Shown piece by piece: positions 9,754-19,372 of a DNA stretch of 64,000 bases (the stretch's first letter is position 1; each line of letters begins with the position of its first letter). This DNA comes from Massilia sp. 9I (GTDB lineage: Bacteria > Pseudomonadota > Gammaproteobacteria > Burkholderiales > Burkholderiaceae_D). The stretch covers positions 2,891,795 to 2,955,794 of the forward strand of contig NZ_LR733275.1 in the NCBI RefSeq assembly GCF_902506415.1. The letters are read 5' to 3'. The notes beneath the pieces were generated by a model. The model saw only the letters and a program-made list of their open reading frames with translations. It had not been told where the DNA came from and did no database searches. The position numbers were made by a program, and so were the translations under genes.

Positions 9754-10814
9754 CCGAACCTCCGCAGGGCCAGGCCACAGGCCACGAGGTAAGCGGCGCC
9801 TTCCTGGCGCAGCTGCTGTTCGCGCACCAGCGCGCCGTGCGACATGCCCTCGAACGGGGCCACGATGCTGCTCGGGATGCGGGTGCGGCTGCCGATCAGC
9901 TCGAGCAGGCCCGGCAGCGCGGCGCAGCCGCCGGCCAGGTAGAGCTGGTCGATCCGGGTGTAAGGGGTCGAGGTGAAGAAGAACTGGATCGCGCGCGTGA
10001 TTTCGAGCGCGGCGCTTTCCAGGAAAGGCGCGAGCAGGTCGGCGCGGTAGTTCTCGGGCAGGTCGCCTGCCTTCTTGCGGGTTTCCGCTTCCTCGAACGA
10101 GAGGCCGTAGGCGCGCACGATGTCCTGGGTCAGCTGGTTGCCGCCGAAAGGCTGCTCGCGCTCGTAGATGGTCTCGCCGTTCTGCAGCACCGACACGTGG
10201 GTGGCCTGGGCGCCGATCTGGAACAGCGCCACGATCTGCTCGGGCTTGGCGCCGACCACGCGATCGAGCGCGGCGCGCGCGGCATACGATTCGATGTCCA
10301 TCACGGTGGCGGTCAGGCCCGCCGCTTCGGCGATCGCCACGCGGTCTTCGACCTTCTCGCGGCGTGCGGCGGCCAGCATGACTTCCATGTCTTCCGTTGA
10401 CGCCGGGGCCTGGCCGATGACGTCGAAGTCGAGGCTCACCTCGTCCAGCGCGAAGGGGATGTACTGGCTGGCTTCGGATTCGACCTGCACTTCCAGCTGG
10501 TCTTCGGACAGGCCGGCGGGCAGAATGATTTTCTTGGTGATGACGGCGGCCGGCGGCATGCCGAGCGCGACGTGGCGCGCCTTGGTGCCGCTCTTCTTCC
10601 AGACGCGGCGCACGGCCTCGGCCACCTGGTCGATGTTTTCGATGTTGCCGTCGACGACCGCGCCGCGCGGCAGCGGTTCGGCGGCATAGCGCTCGAGGCG
10701 CAGTTCACCCTTGCCGGCGTCGGCCAGCTCGACCAGGCGGACGCCCGACGTGCTGATGTCGAGCCCGGCCAACGGCGGACTGGACTTTCCGAACAAGGAA
10801 CCTAGATTGATCAC
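9750..10814 (-). CDS. pilM: Type IV pilus cytoplasmic platform protein PilM
   Basis: A 354-residue actin-like ATPase-fold protein. The phosphate-binding strand GLDISTSGVRLVEL near the N-terminus and the LYLAGGCAALPGL motif near the C-terminus are typical of the FtsA/PilM family. It binds the PilN N-terminal peptide on the cytoplasmic face of the membrane and links the pilus motor to the alignment complex. The start is GTG at 10814 with AAGGAG seven bases before it. It is the first gene of pilMNOPQ and divergent from the PBP1a gene. Confidence 0.94.
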   Translation of the reverse strand: MINLGSLFGKSSPPLAGLDISTSGVRLVELADAGKGELRLERYAAEPLPRGAVVDGNIENIDQVAEAVRRVWKKSGTKARHVALGMPPAAVITKKIILPAGLSEDQLEVQVESEASQYIPFALDEVSLDFDVIGQAPASTEDMEVMLAAARREKVEDRVAIAEAAGLTATVMDIESYAARAALDRVVGAKPEQIVALFQIGAQATHVSVLQNGETIYEREQPFGGNQLTQDIVRAYGLSFEEAETRKKAGDLPENYRADLLAPFLESAALEITRAIQFFFTSTPYTRIDQLYLAGGCAALPGLLELIGSRTRIPSSIVAPFEGMSHGALVREQQLRQEGAAYLVACGLALRRFG

Positions 10815-11168
10815 GAGCGTACTCCTTGGCTGCCCTTCCCGCCTGATGCAGGATCTCTGTTGAACGCCCGCGCGGGGATATGTCCTGTTAAATCACTTAC
10901 TTGGTGCATATATATGAGGCACCGCGTTAGATCGTAGCGAAAAGGATGCACCCCGACAAGATATTTCTATGAGGGAACACATCAATCCGGCGCGTGCGCG
11001 CCACACTCTGGCGCGGAGTGTTATCAGCCCTGCCATGACCCTTAGTCGCTTGATATCGGGCCTTGTAATTGTTCCATTGCTTTCCCTTAAGTTTATGCTC
11101 AGCAGTGCGTGTGTCGGGTCTCGAAGGGCTGACTTATAATGGGACGGTTCAAGGGAGTAAAAACCAGT
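10815..11168. promoter_or_regulatory. Divergent intergenic region between pilM and the PBP1a gene
   Basis: This 354-base gene-free stretch must hold the promoters of pilMNOPQ (minus) and ponA (plus). A consensus TATAAT stands at 11135-11140, about 30 bases before the chosen ponA start, with no good -35 hexamer in front of it. Near 10990-11003 there is a short GC-rich palindrome (GGCGCGTGCGCGCC). No conserved ORF or RNA gene was seen. Confidence 0.55.
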
Positions 11169-13505
11169 ATGAAAGAGAAACAAAGCCCGGGCACGTCCCC
11201 GGCATCGAAGTACAGTCCCAAGCGCATCGTGCTGCTGGCGCTCGCGGCCATCAGTGGCCTCGCAGTCATCGGCGTGCTGGTGCTCGTGTTCGCGCTGGCG
11301 ATGGCCTATCCGAACCTGCCCGCGCTCGACACCATTACCGACTACCGGCCCAAGATGCCGCTGCGGATCTTCACCGCCGATAACGTCCTGATCGGCGAGT
11401 TCGGCGAGGAGCGCCGCACCCTGGTGCATTTCAAGGACATCCCGGACGTGATGAAGAAGGCGGTGCTGTCGATCGAGGACGACCGCTTCTACCAGCACAG
11501 CGGCATCGACTATCTCGGCATCCTGCGCGCCGCGTTCAGGAACGCCACCGGCGGCTCGCGCCAGGGCGCTTCGACCATCACCCAGCAGGTCGCGCGCAAC
11601 TTCTTCCTGTCGTCCGAGCAGACCTTCAAGCGCAAGGCGTACGAAGCCATGCTGGCCTGGAAGATCGAGAAGAACCTCTCGAAGGACCAGATCCTCGAGC
11701 TCTACATGAACCAGATCTACCTGGGCCAGCGCGCCTTCGGCTTCCAGTCGGCGGCCCAGATCTATTTCGGTAAGGACCTGCGCGACATCAGCATCGCCGA
11801 AGCAGCGATGCTGGCCGGCCTGCCGAAAGCGCCATCTGCTTATAACCCGGTGGTGAACCCGACCCGCGCCAAGACCCGCCAGCAGTACATCCTGCAGCGC
11901 ATGCACGACCTGGGCTACATCACCGACGCCCAGTACAAGCAGGCCAAGGACGAGCGCCTCACCGTCAAGACCGACAGCACCGCCTTCGGCGTGCACGCCG
12001 AATACGTGGCCGAGATGGCGCGCCAGCTGGTCTACGAGCAGTTCAAGGAAGACACCTACACCCGCGGCCTGAACGTGTTCACCACCATCACCAAGGCCGA
12101 CCAGGACGCGGCCTATCTCGCGGTGCGCCGCGGCGTGATGGACTACGAGCGCCGCCACCCCTACCGCGGGCCGGAATCCTATATCGAGATCCCGAGCGAA
12201 AAGGGCGAAGCCGACGAAGCCATCGAGGCCGAACTGGCCGAGCACCCGGACAGCGACAACATCGTGGCCGCCATCGTGCTCAAGGCATCGCCAAGCGAGG
12301 TGAGCGCCACCATCGCCTCGGGCGAAACCATCAAGATGAGCGGCCCCGGCCTGGCCTTCGCCAAGGCCTGGCTGTCGGACAAGGCGGCGCCGAACCGCCG
12401 CCTGCGCCGCGGCGCCGTGATCCGCGTGATGCAGGACGACGAATCGAACTGGGTCATCACCCAGATGCCGGAAGTGGAATCGGCCTTCGTTGCGGCCAGC
12501 ACCGAGGATGGCGCGATCCGCGCGCTGGTCGGTGGCTTCGACTTCAACCGCAACAAGTTCAACCACGTGACGCAGGCCTGGCGCCAGCCGGGTTCCTCGT
12601 TCAAGCCCTTCATTTATTCGGCCTCGCTGGAGCGCGGCCTGTCGCCGGCAACCATCGTCAACGACGCCCCGATCAGTTTTGATGCCGGCCAGACCGGTGG
12701 CCAGGCCTGGGAGCCGAAGAACTACGACAACAAGTACGAAGGCCCGATGACCATGCGGCGCGGCCTGACGCAGTCGAAGAACATGGTCTCGATCCGCATC
12801 CTGAACAAGATCGGCGCGCGCTACGGCCAGGAATACGCGACCCGCTTCGGCTTCGACGCCGACCGCAACCCGGCCTACCTGACCCTGGCGCTGGGCGCCG
12901 GCTCGACCACGCCGCTGCAGATGGCCGGTGCCTACGCCGTGTTCGCGAACGGCGGCTACCGCATCAGCCCCTACATCATCTCGAAGGTGACCGACAGCGA
13001 CGGCAAGGTGTTGTCGGAAGCGCGTCCAGAACGCGCCGGGGTCGAGGCCAACCGCGTGATCGACGCGCGCAACGCCTTCCTGGTCGACAGCATGCTCAAG
13101 GACGTGGTGCGCTTCGGTACCGCGACCAAGGCGCTGTCGCTCAAGCGTCCTGACATCGCGGGCAAGACCGGCACCACCAACGATTCGATCGACGCCTGGT
13201 TCGCCGGCTACAACCCGAAGCTGGTGGGCATCGCCTGGATCGGCTACGACCAGCCCAAGAACCTCGGCAACCGCGAGACCGGCGGCGGCCTGGCCCTGCC
13301 GATCTGGATCGGCTACATGGGCAAGGCGCTCAAGGGCCAGGAAGTGGTCGAGCGCGAAGTGCCGCCGGGACTGGTGCTGGCCAATGGCGAGTACTACTAC
13401 GCCGAGACGCCGCCAGGCACCGGGGTGGCGACGCTGGACGTCGGCCCGCCGCCGGCGCCCGCCGAGCAGAAACAGCGCGACGCGGTCAGGAACGAACTGT
13501 TCTGA
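11169..13505 (+). CDS. mrcA: Penicillin-binding protein 1A (bifunctional transglycosylase/transpeptidase)
   Basis: A 778-residue class A PBP that polymerises and crosslinks peptidoglycan in the periplasm. It has a short cytoplasmic N-terminus, one membrane span, a GT51 transglycosylase domain (EDDRFYQHSGIDYLG and QGASTITQQVARNFFL), an OB-like insert, and a transpeptidase domain with the SxxK box S476-S-F-K479, SKN (in TQSKNMVS) and K666-TGTT. The start ATG 11169 is preferred over one at 11139, because AAGGGAG lies 11 bases upstream and the earlier ATG overlaps the probable -10 box. It is often named ponA in betaproteobacteria. Confidence 0.95.
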   Translation: MKEKQSPGTSPASKYSPKRIVLLALAAISGLAVIGVLVLVFALAMAYPNLPALDTITDYRPKMPLRIFTADNVLIGEFGEERRTLVHFKDIPDVMKKAVLSIEDDRFYQHSGIDYLGILRAAFRNATGGSRQGASTITQQVARNFFLSSEQTFKRKAYEAMLAWKIEKNLSKDQILELYMNQIYLGQRAFGFQSAAQIYFGKDLRDISIAEAAMLAGLPKAPSAYNPVVNPTRAKTRQQYILQRMHDLGYITDAQYKQAKDERLTVKTDSTAFGVHAEYVAEMARQLVYEQFKEDTYTRGLNVFTTITKADQDAAYLAVRRGVMDYERRHPYRGPESYIEIPSEKGEADEAIEAELAEHPDSDNIVAAIVLKASPSEVSATIASGETIKMSGPGLAFAKAWLSDKAAPNRRLRRGAVIRVMQDDESNWVITQMPEVESAFVAASTEDGAIRALVGGFDFNRNKFNHVTQAWRQPGSSFKPFIYSASLERGLSPATIVNDAPISFDAGQTGGQAWEPKNYDNKYEGPMTMRRGLTQSKNMVSIRILNKIGARYGQEYATRFGFDADRNPAYLTLALGAGSTTPLQMAGAYAVFANGGYRISPYIISKVTDSDGKVLSEARPERAGVEANRVIDARNAFLVDSMLKDVVRFGTATKALSLKRPDIAGKTGTTNDSIDAWFAGYNPKLVGIAWIGYDQPKNLGNRETGGGLALPIWIGYMGKALKGQEVVEREVPPGLVLANGEYYYAETPPGTGVATLDVGPPPAPAEQKQRDAVRNELF

Positions 13506-13521
13506 TTTTTGACCGAATGGT

Positions 13522-13554
13522 AAAAAAATGGCAGCCCGCGGGCTGCCATTTTTG
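13522..13554. terminator. Bidirectional terminator between ponA and cyaY
   Basis: A long perfect inverted repeat (ATGGCAGCCC paired with GGGCTGCCAT) is flanked by an A-run at 13522-13528 and a T-run at 13549-13553. It lies between convergent genes and can terminate both. Confidence 0.9.
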
Positions 13555-13572
13555 TTGCTGCGGGCGGGGGGA

Positions 13573-13902
13573 TCAGCCCAGCGCCACCGGCGCCCCGCCC
13601 TGCTCCGTCACGTACTGCGACAGCGAGGCGAACAGCTCGGAATCGTCGCGCGTGTTGCGCCACTCGTCGCCGACGCGCTTGTAGTGGTAGCCGCCGGAAC
13701 GCGCCGCCACCCACATTTCCTGCAGCGGGGCCTGGCTGTTGACGATGATCTTGGTCGCATTGCGTAGGAACTCCACTTCCAGCACGTTGCCGCTGCGCCG
13801 GCATTCGACATCGACCACGTCCTCGTCGTTCAGCTTGTCGAGGCATTGCTCGATGCGGTCCAGGGTGCTTTCGGCCAGCGCCAAAAATTCGGATTCGGTC
13901 AT
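13573..13902 (-). CDS. cyaY: Iron donor protein CyaY (frataxin)
   Basis: A 109-residue frataxin-family protein that binds iron and regulates Fe-S cluster assembly by IscS/IscU. It has the acidic N-terminal helix (DRIEQCLDKLNDEDVVDVE), the strand NATKIIVNSQAPLQEMWVA and the SGGYHYK region typical of CyaY. The ATG at 13902 has GGAG six bases upstream and is preferred to an in-frame start four codons earlier. It is divergent from lptM-lysA, a common proteobacterial arrangement. Confidence 0.93.
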   Translation of the reverse strand: MTESEFLALAESTLDRIEQCLDKLNDEDVVDVECRRSGNVLEVEFLRNATKIIVNSQAPLQEMWVAARSGGYHYKRVGDEWRNTRDDSELFASLSQYVTEQGGAPVALG

Positions 13903-13943
13903 GCTACACTCCAAAGTCTGCTAAATAAAACACCATTCTAATC

Positions 13944-14138
13944 GTGAACTCCACCATCGCACGCCTTTCAGGTGCCGGCCTCGCCGCCGCCATGCTGGCC
14001 GGCTGTGGCCAGACGGGTCCGCTCTACATGCCGAACCCGCCGGCCAAGCCCGCCCCCGCAGCCACCGCCGCAGCCAATCCGCAGCCCGCACAACCCGTTC
14101 CGTCCAATAACGCCTCCACCCCGGCCCCGACCAAGTAA
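13944..14138 (+). CDS. lptM: LPS translocon maturation lipoprotein LptM (YifL-like)
   Basis: A 64-residue lipoprotein starting with GTG. The signal peptide ends in the lipobox MLAGCGQ, followed directly by TGPLYMP, the short motif that defines LptM/YifL proteins; in E. coli LptM binds LptDE and helps LptD mature. The remainder is Ala/Pro-rich and low complexity. It lies seven bases before lysA, as in many proteobacteria. No clear ribosome-binding site precedes the GTG, so the start is the best but not a certain choice. Confidence 0.83.
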   Translation: MNSTIARLSGAGLAAAMLAGCGQTGPLYMPNPPAKPAPAATAAANPQPAQPVPSNNASTPAPTK

Positions 14139-14145
14139 AGTCCTC

Positions 14146-15423
14146 ATGTCGCACTTCCAGTACCAGAACGGCGTCCTGCACGCCGACAGCCTTGCCCTGC
14201 CCGCCATCGCCGAAGCATTCGGCACGCCGACCTACGTCTATTCGAAAGCGGCGCTGCTGGAAAATTTCAGCGCCTACGCCGATGCTTGCAAGGGCCGTGA
14301 CGCGCTGGTGTGCTACGCCATGAAAGCCAACTCCAACCTGGCCATCCTCGACCTGCTGGCGCGCGAAGGCGCGGGCTTCGACATCGTCTCGGGCGGCGAG
14401 CTGCTGCGCGTGATCGCGGCCGGCGGCGACCCGCGCAAGACCATCTTCTCGGGCGTCGGCAAGACCGTCGAAGAAATGCAGCTGGCGCTGGAAAAAGACA
14501 TCCTGTGCTTCAACGTCGAGTCGATCCCGGAACTGCACCGCCTGAACGAGGTGGCAGCAAGCATGGGCAAACGCGCACCGGTCTCGCTGCGGGTGAACCC
14601 GAACGTGGACGCCAAGACCCACCCCTATATCGCGACCGGCCTGAAGGCCAACAAGTTCGGCGTGGCGTTCGACGATGCGCTCGACACCTACCGTGCCGCG
14701 GCATCGCTGCCGAACCTGGACGTGGTCGGCATCGACTGCCATATCGGCTCGCAGCTGCTGGACGACGCGCCACTGCTGGAAGCACTTAGCAAGCTGATCG
14801 AACTGATCGACACCCTGGGCAGCGAAGGCATTGTGCTGCACCACCTCGACATCGGTGGCGGCCTGGGGGTGAACTACGGCGCCGAAGGCGACAAGCCGCC
14901 GGTCCCGGTAGGCGAGTATCTCGGCCGCCTGTTCGCCCGCATCGACACCTGGCGCGCGGAGAAGCACGGCGGCGCCCCGATCAAGGTGATCTTCGAGCCG
15001 GGCCGCTCGATCGTCGCCGACACCGGCGTGCTGCTGACCAAGATCGAATTCCTCAAGCCGGGCGCGGAAAAGAACTTCGCCATCGTCGACGCGGCCATGA
15101 ACGACCTGATGCGCCCGACCCTGTACCAGGCCTGGATGGGCGTGCAGGAAGTCGCACCGCGCGCAGGTGACAAGCTGACCTATGACGTGGTGGGTCCGGT
15201 GTGCGAATCGGGCGACTGGCTGGCGCGCGAGCGTGAGCTCAACGTCGAGCCGGGCGACCTGCTGGCAATCATGACGGCCGGCGCCTACGGCATGACTATG
15301 GCCTCGAACTACAACACCCGTGGCCGCGCGGCCGAGGTGATCGTCGACGGCGACCAGGTCCACCAGATCCGGCAGCGCGAGAATCCGGCGGATCTGTTTG
15401 CCCTGGAATCGATGCTGAAGTAA
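14146..15423 (+). CDS. lysA: Diaminopimelate decarboxylase
   Basis: A 425-residue PLP-dependent enzyme that makes L-lysine from meso-diaminopimelate. The PLP lysine is in CYAMKANSN (about residue 60), the phosphate-binding glycines are in HHLDIGGGLGVNY, and EPGRSIVAD and the active-site CESGDW complete the alanine-racemase-like barrel and beta domain. The start at 14146 is the first ATG after lptM, and a strong terminator follows. Confidence 0.96.
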   Translation: MSHFQYQNGVLHADSLALPAIAEAFGTPTYVYSKAALLENFSAYADACKGRDALVCYAMKANSNLAILDLLAREGAGFDIVSGGELLRVIAAGGDPRKTIFSGVGKTVEEMQLALEKDILCFNVESIPELHRLNEVAASMGKRAPVSLRVNPNVDAKTHPYIATGLKANKFGVAFDDALDTYRAAASLPNLDVVGIDCHIGSQLLDDAPLLEALSKLIELIDTLGSEGIVLHHLDIGGGLGVNYGAEGDKPPVPVGEYLGRLFARIDTWRAEKHGGAPIKVIFEPGRSIVADTGVLLTKIEFLKPGAEKNFAIVDAAMNDLMRPTLYQAWMGVQEVAPRAGDKLTYDVVGPVCESGDWLARERELNVEPGDLLAIMTAGAYGMTMASNYNTRGRAAEVIVDGDQVHQIRQRENPADLFALESMLK

Positions 15424-15426
15424 AAC

Positions 15427-15456
15427 GAAAGCCCGCTTGCACAGCGGGCTTTTTAT
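15427..15456. terminator. Terminator after lysA
   Basis: An 8-bp perfect stem, AAGCCCGC (15429-15436) and GCGGGCTT (15444-15451), is followed by TTTTAT. It sits between the convergent lysA and msrQ genes. Confidence 0.9.
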
Positions 15457-16080
15457 TTACGCGCGCGCCGCCTGCGTCTTCTTGGCGTAGGCCCAGTAGA
15501 CGCGCAATCCCAGCAGCGCCGCGACGATGAGGCCGAAGATGATCGGCTGCTCGAAGTTGTTCTTCCCCGCCTTCATCCACCAGTAATGCAAGATGCCCAG
15601 CGGCGCGATCACGTAGATCAGCCGGTGCAGCCACTGCCAGCGCTTGCCGCCCAGGCGCCGGATCATGGCGTTGGTGCTGGTCGCCGCCAGCGGAATAAGC
15701 AAGACGAAGGCGATGAAGCCGACCGTGATGAAGGGCCGCTTGACGACATCCTTGAGCATCGCGGCGATGTCGAAGAAGTGATCGAACCAGAAGAAGCAGG
15801 TGAAGTGGAGCAGCGCGTAGAAGAAGGCGAACAGGCCCAGCATGCGGCGCAGCTTGATGACCCAATTCCAGCCAGTGAAACGGCGCAGCGGCGTCACTCC
15901 CAAAGTAATGCACAGGAAGTACAGGGTCCAGTCGCCGGTGCCGCGCGTGAGGAACTCGAGCGGCTCGACCGGCACGCCCTGGGCGGTGAGCCAGGCCATG
16001 CGCAGGAAGGGCAACAGGGCCAGCACGAACAGCACTGCCTTGATGGTGCTGATCTGCCTGGACGAAGGATTGAACGCCAT
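15457..16080 (-). CDS. msrQ: MsrQ, haem-binding membrane subunit of the periplasmic methionine sulfoxide reductase
   Basis: A 207-residue integral membrane protein with about six hydrophobic segments and conserved histidines (YALLHFTCFF, WLHRLIYV, GILHYWW) that bind haem b. It passes electrons from the quinone pool or a flavin reductase to MsrP, which repairs oxidised methionine in periplasmic proteins. The start ATG at 16080 overlaps the msrP stop by one base (TGATG). Confidence 0.93.
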   Translation of the reverse strand: MAFNPSSRQISTIKAVLFVLALLPFLRMAWLTAQGVPVEPLEFLTRGTGDWTLYFLCITLGVTPLRRFTGWNWVIKLRRMLGLFAFFYALLHFTCFFWFDHFFDIAAMLKDVVKRPFITVGFIAFVLLIPLAATSTNAMIRRLGGKRWQWLHRLIYVIAPLGILHYWWMKAGKNNFEQPIIFGLIVAALLGLRVYWAYAKKTQAARA

Positions 16081-17051
16081 CAGAAGAACTTCTTCAGGTC
16101 CATGCCGCTGTACAACGAGGCGACCTGGTCGTAGCCGTTGAACATCAGGGTCTTGCGCTTGGGCTTGAAGAAGCCGTCCTCGCCGATGCGGCGCTCGCTC
16201 GCCTGCGACCAGCGCGGATGGTCGACGTTCGGGTTCACGTTCGAATAGAAACCGTATTCGTTCGGCGCCGAGTCGTTCCAGGCCGTGCGCGGCTGCCGGC
16301 TCACCAGCCGGATTTTGACAATCGACTTGGCCGACTTGAAGCCGTACTTCCAGGGCACGATCAGGCGCACCGGCGCGCCGTTCTGGTTCGGCAGCACCTG
16401 GCCGTACATGCCGACCGTGAGCAAGGTGAGCGGATGCATGGCCTCGTCCATGCGCAGGCCTTCCACGTAGGGCCAGTCGAGCACGGGGCTGCGCAGGCCC
16501 GGCATCTGCTTGTTGTCGGCCAGGGTGACGAATTCGACGTATTTGGCGTTCGCCGTGGGCTCCACCTGCTTGAGCAGGTTCGACAGCGAATAGCCGACCC
16601 ACGGAATCACCATCGACCAGCCTTCCACGCAGCGCAGGCGGTAGATGCGTTCTTCCAGCGGCGCCAGCTTGATGATGCGGTCGATGTCGAGCGTGACGGG
16701 CTTTTTCACCTCGCCCTCGATGGTGACCGTCCACGGACGGGTGCGCAGGGTGTGCGCATTCTCGACCGGGTCGCCCTTGTCGAGGCCGAATTCGTAGTAG
16801 TTGTTGTAGGAGCTGGCGTCCTTGAACGAGGTCTGCGCCTCCTGCGTGGACAGGGCCGCATTGCGCGTGGCGGCGAGCTTGGCGCCTTGCGCGAAAGCTT
16901 CGCGGTTGGCCATCTCCCAGATGCCTGAACCGACCGCGGCGGTGGCGGCGATGCGGGCAATGAATTGACGCCGGCCTTCATAGACCTCGCGCGGCGTGAT
17001 CTCGGAAGGATAAGGCAGGTCGATGCCGTTGGGACTGCGTTTGAAAATCAT
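16080..17051 (-). CDS. msrP: MsrP, periplasmic protein-methionine-sulfoxide reductase catalytic subunit
   Basis: A 323-residue molybdopterin enzyme of the sulfite oxidase fold. A twin-arginine signal is visible ([17 protein letters not shown]), so the folded protein is exported by Tat. The molybdenum-ligand cysteine is in [17 protein letters not shown]. It repairs methionine sulfoxide in envelope proteins after oxidant or chlorine stress. The start ATG at 17051 has GGAG six bases upstream. It lies downstream of a two-component system on the same strand, with 123 bases between them. Confidence 0.95.
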   Translation of the reverse strand: MIFKRSPNGIDLPYPSEITPREVYEGRRQFIARIAATAAVGSGIWEMANREAFAQGAKLAATRNAALSTQEAQTSFKDASSYNNYYEFGLDKGDPVENAHTLRTRPWTVTIEGEVKKPVTLDIDRIIKLAPLEERIYRLRCVEGWSMVIPWVGYSLSNLLKQVEPTANAKYVEFVTLADNKQMPGLRSPVLDWPYVEGLRMDEAMHPLTLLTVGMYGQVLPNQNGAPVRLIVPWKYGFKSAKSIVKIRLVSRQPRTAWNDSAPNEYGFYSNVNPNVDHPRWSQASERRIGEDGFFKPKRKTLMFNGYDQVASLYSGMDLKKFF

Positions 17052-17174
17052 GGTTGACTCCACTACACAGAGGTTGTCAGGTTACACCAGTCGGCTTAGG
17101 CGCACGTTAGCGCTGACTGCCGCCTGGCAAGGATGAAGCCTGGCGTGCTGGACAAAAGCGTGTCACGGTCTTCA

Positions 17175-18569
17175 CTACGTCTCCCCGGCGGGAAAGACAA
17201 GGGTGAAACGGGTTTCGCGCCCTTGTGACTGCACCGTGGCTTTGCCACCATGCAAGTTCATGATGGCGCTGACGATGGACAGGCCAAGTCCTGTCGATCC
17301 TTCCGCATCGCTGCGGGCGCTGTCGGCGCGGTAGAAGCGGTCGAACAAATGGTTCAGGTGTTCCAGGCCAATCGCTGCGCCGGCGTTCGTGACGCTCAGT
17401 TCCTGCAGGCCGGGATGCGCTTCGGCATGCAGCCTGACGGTGCTGCCCGCATCCGCATGGCGCACCGCGTTCGAGACCAGGTTGGCCAGCGCCCGCCGCA
17501 CCAGCGCGGGATCGGCGGCGAAGCGCCCTTCTCCGCTGCAATGCAGCCGCAGGCCGCGCTCTTCCGCCATGCCTTCGAAGAAGTCGGCGACCCGCTCCAG
17601 CTCGTCCAGTGCCTCCAGGGGCTGGCGCGCCAGGACGACCTCTTCCTGGCCGGCGCGCGCGAGGAACAGCATGCTCTCGATCATGCGCGCCAGGCGCTCG
17701 AGCTCCTCGATGTTCGAGGCCAGCAGGGATTCGTATTCTTCACGGCTGCGGCCCTGCCCAAGCGCGACCTGGCTTTGTCCGATCATGTTCGTCACCGGGG
17801 TCCTGAACTCGTGCGCCAGGTCGGCCGAGAAGCCGGACAGGCGCGCATAGCCGTCCTGCAGGCGCTGCAGCATGGCGTTGAAGGCATCGATCAGGGGCCG
17901 CAGCTCGGCCGGCGCGGCGCCGATGTCGAGCCGCTGCGCCAATGTGCCCGGCTTGACGAGCGCCGCATGCGCGGCGACCTGGCGCAGCGGGCGCAGGCCG
18001 CGCCGCAGCATCAGTGCCGCCAGCGCTGCGGCCAGCAGGGCGCCGACCGCGCACGCGGCAAGGATATCGGCGCGGTAGCGTGCGAACATGGCGGTGCGCT
18101 CGGCATAGGCACGCGCCACCACGACCGTCACCGGCGTCGCACCAAGGCGCGCACTGCTTGCAACGACGCGCCCCGGAATGCCTCCCTGCGCCGTCCAGCC
18201 GATGATGGCGTCACGGCCGGGCGCCGGACCGGCCTTGGGCGGGACTGGATAGCGCTCGCCGCGTGGATTGATATCGGCCAGCAGAACGCCTCCCGCCCCG
18301 ACGATGCGCACCAGCGAGTTCTCCTGGCCGCTCATGGTGTCGCGGAAGAAGTCGGGTTGCGCCGCCAGCAGTTCGGCCGCGCCCGGCCGGCCGAGCACGA
18401 TCTGCACCTGGCGCAGCTTGCCCAGCAGCTGCAGGTCGTCGCGGCGCACGATCTCGGCAACAAACGCGCGGTACAGGTAGATGCCGAGACCCGCCGCAGT
18501 GAACGCGACGATCAGCATGAAGGCGAGCGTCACGCGCAGGGTCAGGGAATCGCGCCAGGCGGATTTCAT
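17175..18569 (-). CDS. CusS/HprS-type sensor histidine kinase
   Basis: A 464-residue membrane histidine kinase with two spans (about residues 11-33 and 167-188) around a periplasmic sensor, then HAMP, HisKA with H253 in [12 protein letters not shown], and the HATPase domain ([20 protein letters not shown]). The sequence type is that of heavy-metal sensor kinases (CusS), a group that includes E. coli HprS. The neighbours msrPQ and hiuH are the same set as around E. coli hprRS, so an oxidant- or HOCl-sensing role is more likely than copper (inference). The start overlaps the regulator stop by four bases. Confidence 0.88.
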   Translation of the reverse strand: MKSAWRDSLTLRVTLAFMLIVAFTAAGLGIYLYRAFVAEIVRRDDLQLLGKLRQVQIVLGRPGAAELLAAQPDFFRDTMSGQENSLVRIVGAGGVLLADINPRGERYPVPPKAGPAPGRDAIIGWTAQGGIPGRVVASSARLGATPVTVVVARAYAERTAMFARYRADILAACAVGALLAAALAALMLRRGLRPLRQVAAHAALVKPGTLAQRLDIGAAPAELRPLIDAFNAMLQRLQDGYARLSGFSADLAHEFRTPVTNMIGQSQVALGQGRSREEYESLLASNIEELERLARMIESMLFLARAGQEEVVLARQPLEALDELERVADFFEGMAEERGLRLHCSGEGRFAADPALVRRALANLVSNAVRHADAGSTVRLHAEAHPGLQELSVTNAGAAIGLEHLNHLFDRFYRADSARSDAEGSTGLGLSIVSAIMNLHGGKATVQSQGRETRFTLVFPAGET

Positions 18570-19252
18570 GCCGGATTCGCCACGTCGCAGATGTAGCCCA
18601 TGCCGCGTCGCGTATGGATCAGCTTCTGCTCGAAGGGGTCGTCGATCTTGCGCCGCAGGCGGCGCACGGCGGCGTCGATGACGTTGGTATCGCTGTCGAA
18701 GTTCATGTCCCAGACCTGGGACGCGATCAGCGCACGCGACAGCACCTGGCCCTGGCGCCGCGCCAGCAGGTGCAGCAGGGCGAATTCCTGCGCGGTCAGG
18801 GCAATCGTCTCGGCGCCGCGCCGCACGCGCCGGCGCAGCACGTCGATCTCGAGGTCGGCGATCCGGATCAGTTCTTCCTCGCGCACGGGGCCGCGCCGCA
18901 GCAGGGTACGGATGCGGGCCACCAGCTCGACGAAAGCGAAGGGCTTGACGAGGTAGTCGTCGGCGCCCAGTTCCAGGCCGCGCACGCGGTCCTCGACCTC
19001 GTCGCGCGCCGTCAGGAACAGCACCGGGATCTGTTCGGTGTCCGGGTGGGCACGCAGGGCTTCGAGCACCTGCCAGCCGTCCATGCGCGGCAACATCACG
19101 TCCAGCACGACCAGCTCGATCTCTTCTTCGCGGGCGATGGCCAGGCCCTCGCGTCCATTGCGGGCGAGCCGCACCGCGAAGCCGGATTCGGCCAGGCCGC
19201 GCAGGAGGTAATCGCCGGTCTTCGGCTCGTCTTCGATCACGAGAATGCTCAT
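18566..19252 (-). CDS. CusR/HprR-type response regulator
   Basis: A 228-residue OmpR/PhoB-family regulator: an N-terminal receiver with the phosphoacceptor D51 in [12 protein letters not shown] and the conserved KPF lysine, and a C-terminal winged helix ([19 protein letters not shown]). It begins with ATG at 19252, divergent from hiuH. The intergenic region has an ATGAC-N6-GTCAT inverted repeat that could be its binding site. It probably controls hiuH, msrP and msrQ, as HprR does in E. coli (inference from synteny). Confidence 0.9.
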   Translation of the reverse strand: MSILVIEDEPKTGDYLLRGLAESGFAVRLARNGREGLAIAREEEIELVVLDVMLPRMDGWQVLEALRAHPDTEQIPVLFLTARDEVEDRVRGLELGADDYLVKPFAFVELVARIRTLLRRGPVREEELIRIADLEIDVLRRRVRRGAETIALTAQEFALLHLLARRQGQVLSRALIASQVWDMNFDSDTNVIDAAVRRLRRKIDDPFEQKLIHTRRGMGYICDVANPA

Positions 19253-19286
19253 GGTCCCATTCTATGCCGAAGAAATGCGGCCAAAC

Positions 19287-19302
19287 ATGACGGAACTGTC
19301 AT
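19287..19302. promoter_or_regulatory. Inverted repeat ATGAC-N6-GTCAT, candidate regulator box
   Basis: A perfect 5-bp inverted repeat with a six-base spacer lies in the 120-base divergent region between the HprR-like regulator and hiuH. CusR/HprR boxes in E. coli are also short palindromes, but the bases differ. No second copy was recognised in front of msrP. Confidence 0.4.
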
Positions 19303-19372
19303 CTGGCGGTCAGCCTGCCGTCGCCGGGCGCGTGCGAGGATGACTGCTTCCATATCCCACAGGAGAAGCAGC

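Noticed and set aside
18566..18569. Reading the two-component pair as a copper (cusRS) system
   Set aside because: No copper efflux genes are nearby, while msrPQ and hiuH match the hprRS neighbourhood. The family resemblance alone cannot decide it.
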